The notes below the pieces were generated by a model that did not search any database, was not told where the DNA came from, and saw only the letters and a program-made list of their open reading frames with translations. From Evansella sp041820985 (lineage in GTDB: Bacteria; Bacillota; Bacilli; Bacillales; Salisediminibacteriaceae), in contig NZ_JBGUAU010000005.1 of NCBI RefSeq assembly GCF_041820985.1, positions 124,001 through 188,000 on the forward strand: DNA of 64,000 nt, read 5' to 3'. The position numbers and the translations under genes were made by a program. Positions 59,891 through 64,000 of the stretch are shown here, in pieces. How positions within the stretch are numbered: position 1 is the first letter of the stretch; every line of letters starts with the position of its first letter.

Positions 59891-60721
59891 TTACTGAAAT
59901 ATGTCTACATCTAATATCTTTAATACTTCCATTGCTTCTTTTATTGGTAGCTTCGGAAACTTATACTCTTCTGATAGCACATCTCTCATCTCCTCTATTG
60001 ATGATAAAGTTATGACATTTGTTTCACCAGAAGAGTAGCGAATGCTGAATTTGTTATTTACTAATGAAAGACTTCTCTGTTTACTAGTTTGATATAAATG
60101 ACACCTTAAAATAGACATAAAAGGTGCATTAGGGATATTTGTTTTTTCAATCACTTCTCGAAAATCAGCTACTTTAGCTTCTTTTCTCGAATAAAAGTGC
60201 CATGGTTGACCGTTTTGTTTGCCATTTATGTATCGCACATATTTATACCTTTTCCTTTTTTGATTTATTGGCAAAAGGTATACTTCATCCTTACCAAATT
60301 GAGATACATTTCCACTATCATTCTCAAAAGAGACTGGTTCAAAGAATGGAGCAGTAGCGCCACAGTCTACATAATATCGTTCTTTATCCAGTTTAACTAT
60401 AATCCCCATGTGTTGATTGCCGAGCATCACATGATAACAATCAAAACCTAACTCTTTCAACAAAATCATTAAGTTAGAGTTTATAACATAGCATGTTCCT
60501 CCAAAATGATATTTGCTATAATTTTCAGTAAATAATTTAAATGAAGGCATACGAAGATTATCGGTACAATCTCTGAAAAATAATAGTTTGCTAATATTCT
60601 CAAATGGAAAAGTATTTAAATGAGCATGGCAAATCTTTTGCAAAAATTGTAATGAAGGTTTCTCAGGTTGTAAATGAAGAATATTCAAATATGATAGTAC
60701 GCTATCGGTTCTATATGTCAT
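59891..60721 (-). CDS. nat: Arylamine N-acetyltransferase
   Basis: A 276-residue NAT enzyme transferring acetyl from acetyl-CoA to arylamines and hydrazines. The catalytic triad is visible: Cys77 in FGGTCYVIN, His104 in GNQHMGIIV and Asp119 in YYVDCGA. NTFPFENISKLL near residue 36-47 is the family N-terminal motif. Cytoplasmic detoxification enzyme. First gene of a short operon with a membrane protein. Confidence 0.92.
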   Translation of the reverse strand: MTYRTDSVLSYLNILHLQPEKPSLQFLQKICHAHLNTFPFENISKLLFFRDCTDNLRMPSFKLFTENYSKYHFGGTCYVINSNLMILLKELGFDCYHVMLGNQHMGIIVKLDKERYYVDCGATAPFFEPVSFENDSGNVSQFGKDEVYLLPINQKRKRYKYVRYINGKQNGQPWHFYSRKEAKVADFREVIEKTNIPNAPFMSILRCHLYQTSKQRSLSLVNNKFSIRYSSGETNVITLSSIEEMRDVLSEEYKFPKLPIKEAMEVLKILDVDIFQ

Positions 60722-60841
60722 GTTCCCTCCAACAAAATAATATTAACCATATTATACCATTATTTCCCTTATAATACTTTCAAAAAAAAAGAAAAGATTG
60801 AATTGAAGAATAGCTAGTCTATTTCGTTTGTTTTTTTATGT

Positions 60842-60878
60842 GAAATGAGACCAGTTCACTTAAGAAAAGGTCTCGTTA
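60842..60878 (-). terminator. Weak terminator hairpin
   Basis: Minus strand AACGAGACC and GGTCTCATT form the stem, without a strong T tract. It lies past the stop of the extended SDR gene at 60946. Confidence 0.35.
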
Positions 60879-60945
60879 ATCATTAACTGTTAATTCTTTA
60901 TTTTCCTTACCAATATGGAACTCTTAAAACAACTTGTCTCCACGT

Positions 60946-62016
60946 CTAACTCATAACCATCTCTCTCTGATTTAGATACCCTTCTACAATTCTCAAAAGC
61001 ATTGCTTTATCCATCTGAAGTTCCTCTTCATTAGCATGCGATAATAATTCCTTTGTATTCTCATCGCGGAAGGTAATTGTTCGATTTAAATAATCTTTGA
61101 AAACATCTAATTGATGATTAACCTTTACTTCTAGTTTTGATAATGTATGTTCATCTTCAACGGATATTAAGTGAAGTGAGTCAAACTCGAATACTTCCTT
61201 TATTGTATTCAACACAAGCTCGTTCGTTGGTGGGTGTGGGTTCGTTAAATGATATATTGTATTTTTCTTACCACAACTAAGCCCTAATACAAGGAGCTTT
61301 GTAACATAATCCACAGGAACGATATGAGATGTTGTTGATTTATCCATCACCAATCGATATACACTTTCTCCAGCCTCACTTACTTTTGAATCTATCTTCT
61401 TTAAAAGCTCCACTGCTCGAAGCACTCCATATAGACCAAAGTTTGTATCTGCTTCCCCAGTTTCTGAATCTCCAATTATAATACCTGGTCGCATAATCGT
61501 CACATCGAATACATCTTTGTAAGACATAACAAGATGCTCCCCGTGACACTTACTTTCTTCATATGCATTTACAAACTTCGTTGACTCCAAAGGATATAAT
61601 TGCTCGAGTCCAGTGTTTTGTTCCCCTAATGTATAAGCTGTACTCACGTGTATAAACTTATTAACTCCAAGGAATTTGGAAGTTTCAAGTACGTTCCTAG
61701 TACCTTCTACATTCACATGAAATAGATTCTCTCGATCAGATGGATCAAAGGATAAATACGCAGCACTATGGTACACAACATCAATCTTCCCTACTAATTC
61801 TGTAAGCTCCCCTGTATTTAAACCTAGATTATCTAAAGCTATGTCACCTTCTATTATTTTTACAAGTCTCTTTTGCTCACCTTGAAAACAGTGAAGAAGC
61901 TTTTCTATCTTTTTTGGGTTTCGTGCAAGGACATACACAACGTGCTGTTTCTGTACTATTTTTTTCACAAGAGTTGATCCAACGAAGCCCGTACCGCCTG
62001 TAACTAAGATATTCAC
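60946..62016 (-). CDS. Extended SDR / thioester-reductase-like protein
   Basis: A 356-residue extended short-chain dehydrogenase. NAD(P) motif TGGTGFVGSTLVKK (residues 6-19), YHSAAYLSF near residue 82, HVSTAYTLGE near 122, the active-site YEESKCHGE near 152 and MRPGIIIGDSETGE are typical of the thioester reductase / NAD-epimerase group (Male sterility domain). It may reduce a fatty-acyl or polyketide thioester, or act as a sugar epimerase; the neighbours give no hint. Confidence 0.75.
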   Translation of the reverse strand: MNILVTGGTGFVGSTLVKKIVQKQHVVYVLARNPKKIEKLLHCFQGEQKRLVKIIEGDIALDNLGLNTGELTELVGKIDVVYHSAAYLSFDPSDRENLFHVNVEGTRNVLETSKFLGVNKFIHVSTAYTLGEQNTGLEQLYPLESTKFVNAYEESKCHGEHLVMSYKDVFDVTIMRPGIIIGDSETGEADTNFGLYGVLRAVELLKKIDSKVSEAGESVYRLVMDKSTTSHIVPVDYVTKLLVLGLSCGKKNTIYHLTNPHPPTNELVLNTIKEVFEFDSLHLISVEDEHTLSKLEVKVNHQLDVFKDYLNRTITFRDENTKELLSHANEEELQMDKAMLLRIVEGYLNQREMVMS

Positions 62017-62192
62017 AAAAAAACAATCCCCTCATGATGATATTCTCTTTTACTAGTATAGCATTTTCCTATTCGCGGTTCTTGTGTTTCGAAATAATAA
62101 CAAAAATTAGTATCTTCCTATGATTCTAATAAGCATCTATACTTTATATAATTAAGATAGACAAGTTTATATTAAGTGAAAGGGGGATTGTG

Positions 62193-63185
62193 ATGCAAAA
62201 GTTTGTAACCTTCGTAATGTTCGTGTTACTGATGTTTACTGCTGCATGTGAGCAAGGAGGAAATGCACATGGTGGTAAAAATGAGGGAAGTCCTGGGAAT
62301 TCTAGCAATGACAGTTCAAACGATGTACAACCTGACACGCCACTTAATAATTCACAAGGGTTTCTTTGGAAAATAACAGAAGAAAATAACACCGTGTATC
62401 TACTCGGTTCCATTCATGCAGGAAATGATGCTTTGTATCCCATTCGCCAAGAGATAATAGACGCTTTTGAACAGTCTGACTATATCGTATTTGAAATCGA
62501 TGTAACTGAACCTTTTTCTGATGAGTATTTCGAACAATTTCAGGAAGTGACTCGCTTTCCAGAAAGTACTTCTCTACTAGACACTCTTCCCCATGAGCTA
62601 TATGAGAAATTAGACACTGCACTTGATAAATATGAAGAACTTCTTCTCCAATATGGATGGAGGAAAGATGATATAGATGAGTACAAGCCATGGTTTTTAT
62701 GGATGGTGTTAGAAGAAATGCATTTCGCATATTTAGACTACGATTATGATTTTGGAATCGAATCTTTTTTTCTTGATAACTTACGAGACAATATGGGAAT
62801 ACTAGGTTTAGAATTAACGCTGTCAAGGTATAGAGCATTGAATAATTTCTCCTTAGACGTTCAAACCTATCTCTTAGAAAAAACAGTGGATAGTATTTTA
62901 GAAGAAAAAGATGATCTCGCTGGTTTACTAGAGATCTGGAGAGCCGGAGATTTAGTTTCGCTGGAAAACTATGCTGCCAATGTTACTACCTCTCGTGAAA
63001 GTAGCGAGTTTTATTCTGTTATGTTAGAGGAAAGAAACATATCCATGACCGATCAAATTGACCAACTTCTACAAGATCAGAGTGGAAATACGTACTTCAT
63101 CGTTGTCGGTGCTCTCCACTTTGTAGGTGATTCAGCAATTTCAAAGCTATTGACGGAAAAAGGGTATGAGGTCGTGAGGTATTAA
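62193..63185 (+). CDS. TraB/GumN family lipoprotein
   Basis: A 330-residue exported lipoprotein. The lipobox FTAAC puts the lipid on Cys19, followed by a Gly/Asn/Ser-rich linker (to about residue 53) and a TraB/GumN domain with the paired motifs LLGSIHAGND near residue 68 and VVGALHFVGD near 308. The family (ChaN/Tiki-like EreA fold) includes metalloproteases such as Tiki. AGGGGG lies ahead of the ATG at 62193. Substrate unknown. Confidence 0.82.
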   Translation: MQKFVTFVMFVLLMFTAACEQGGNAHGGKNEGSPGNSSNDSSNDVQPDTPLNNSQGFLWKITEENNTVYLLGSIHAGNDALYPIRQEIIDAFEQSDYIVFEIDVTEPFSDEYFEQFQEVTRFPESTSLLDTLPHELYEKLDTALDKYEELLLQYGWRKDDIDEYKPWFLWMVLEEMHFAYLDYDYDFGIESFFLDNLRDNMGILGLELTLSRYRALNNFSLDVQTYLLEKTVDSILEEKDDLAGLLEIWRAGDLVSLENYAANVTTSRESSEFYSVMLEERNISMTDQIDQLLQDQSGNTYFIVVGALHFVGDSAISKLLTEKGYEVVRY

Positions 63186-63302
63186 CTAGGGGGATTCCCT
63201 TAATTGATAACTGTTTTCAGAAAAAGGTACGTACACATCTTTCCACGTTGGAACGAAGGGTATATAATAGGACTAACTTTATGAAAAAGGAGAATTCTTC
63301 AT

Positions 63303-64000
63303 ATGAAAAAAATATCTAGTTTTTTGATATTTATCTTGTTGATTGGAACGTTTCTATCCCCAATAGTTTTTGCTGATGGGAAAGATGATAATGATGATGT
63401 AATAGATGAGCTTCACGGAAAACCTGTTTTAGTTTTAGGGGAAGCTTTAAGTGAAGCTCAAAGAAACCAAGTTCGTGAGTCTCTGAATGCGACAAACGCA
63501 GACCAAGTTGAAGAATATATTGTTACAGGACAAGATTTACAGAATTTTATTGGTGGTAATCCAAATTCCAATATGTATTCCTCTGCGAAAGTAACACATA
63601 AGGATGCAGGTCATGGTGTGGTTGTAGAGGTAGTGACACCAGAGAATATCACTCAAGTAACCCGTGAAATGTACGCGAATGCATTGCTGACAGCTGGGGT
63701 AGAAAATGCATTAGTAGAAGTAGCATCTCCTCTACGAGTTACTGGTCATTCGGCGTTAGTCGGAATTTACAAAGCATTTAATGTGGATGGAGAGTCTCTC
63801 GATCAAGACCGAATGGAAGTTGCGAACCAAGAACTAAATGTAGTAACAGAGCTTGCAGAGGAAGAAGGGATTAGTGCGGATGAAGTAACAGAATTGTTAA
63901 CGGAAATCAAAAAAGCTATCTCAGAACTAGATCCTGCGACACGTGAAGAAATTGAGCAAATCATTAATGATCAATTAGAAAGACTTAACTTACAACTTAC
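63303..64000 (+). CDS. DUF1002 (YpuA-like) exported protein, 3' end outside window
   Basis: The visible part encodes a signal peptide (MKKISSFLIFILLIGTFLSP, cleavage near FA-DG at residue 25) and a DUF1002 domain: DELHGKPVLVLGEALSEAQR, then residues near 88 with YSSAKVTHKDAGHGVVVEVV and a C-terminal helical part with many Glu. AAGGAG precedes the ATG by ten bases. B. subtilis YpuA is of this family. Function unknown. TATAAT near 63262 and a TTCCA-CGT-TGGAA palindrome at 63241-63253 lie in its promoter region. Confidence 0.85.
   Translation, partial: MKKISSFLIFILLIGTFLSPIVFADGKDDNDDVIDELHGKPVLVLGEALSEAQRNQVRESLNATNADQVEEYIVTGQDLQNFIGGNPNSNMYSSAKVTHKDAGHGVVVEVVTPENITQVTREMYANALLTAGVENALVEVASPLRVTGHSALVGIYKAFNVDGESLDQDRMEVANQELNVVTELAEEEGISADEVTELLTEIKKAISELDPATREEIEQIINDQLERLNLQL

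Overview
The window reads as chromosomal DNA of a low-GC, spore-forming member of the Bacillaceae. The signs are an SspH-type small acid-soluble spore protein, a YuzF/DUF2642 protein, a FosB fosfomycin thiol transferase, a PaiA polyamine acetyltransferase very close in sequence to the Bacillus subtilis protein as I remember it, a split YwrA/YwrB-like chromate transporter, strong GGAGG ribosome binding sites and many U-tailed terminators. I see no rRNA, tRNA, CRISPR array, phage structural genes or transposase gene.

Layout. 1-8.6 kb: a membrane protein cut by the window edge, a GyrI-like protein, a GH105 unsaturated glucuronyl hydrolase, a GH43 beta-xylosidase, small hydrophilic proteins, an orphan small-RNA candidate, and several decayed genes (a small membrane protein, UPF0158, an Rpn-type nuclease). 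8.7-17.9 kb: an AraC regulator divergent from a GH42 beta-galactosidase, a glutamine synthetase fragment, chromate transporter halves, a nucleoside-kinase-like ATPase, sspH, DUF429, a second GH43-like protein and an LLM flavin oxidoreductase. With the first region this looks like a plant-polysaccharide utilisation neighbourhood. A palindromic REP-like element (core GGGGACGGTTCTC) occurs six times plus one half copy, only between 0.6 and 12.4 kb, usually within a few bases of a stop codon.

17.9-31.7 kb: an SDR with no ordinary start codon, then a long leader (promoter, folded RNA, terminator) ahead of carboxynorspermidine synthase and carboxynorspermidine decarboxylase, the alternative aspartate-semialdehyde route to spermidine. 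Then DoxX-like, ferritin, CueP copper protein, a GMC oxidoreductase with its small subunit, a Gly-rich protein, the first 52-bp repeat array and YihY. 31.7-45.5 kb: a TetR-controlled MMPL efflux operon with a YhgE-like coiled-coil partner, a Gln-rich protein, an SLC13/RCK transporter, the second and larger 52-bp repeat array, and sbcDC.

45.6-64 kb: a nirC-nirB-nirD nitrite operon with a TnrA/GlnR-type box, SDR plus ThuA, a tubby-like protein, a YcdB/YcdC protein, YuzF, marR-paiA with two palindromic operators, fosB, a frameshifted GNAT, an S41 peptidase lipoprotein, arylamine N-acetyltransferase, an extended SDR, a TraB/GumN lipoprotein and a DUF1002 (YpuA-like) gene cut by the right edge.

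The most unusual content is the pair of tandem arrays at 29.83-30.22 kb and 40.24-41.05 kb. Both have an exact 52-bp period with no indels. Both share the plan 10-bp arm, 19-bp loop, 10-bp arm, 13-bp linker, with identical arms (CGCGACATTT / AAATGTCGCG) but different loops and linkers. The larger one lies between the 3' end of the SLC13 gene and the 3' end of sbcC, whose product with SbcD cuts DNA hairpins. I know of no named element that fits.
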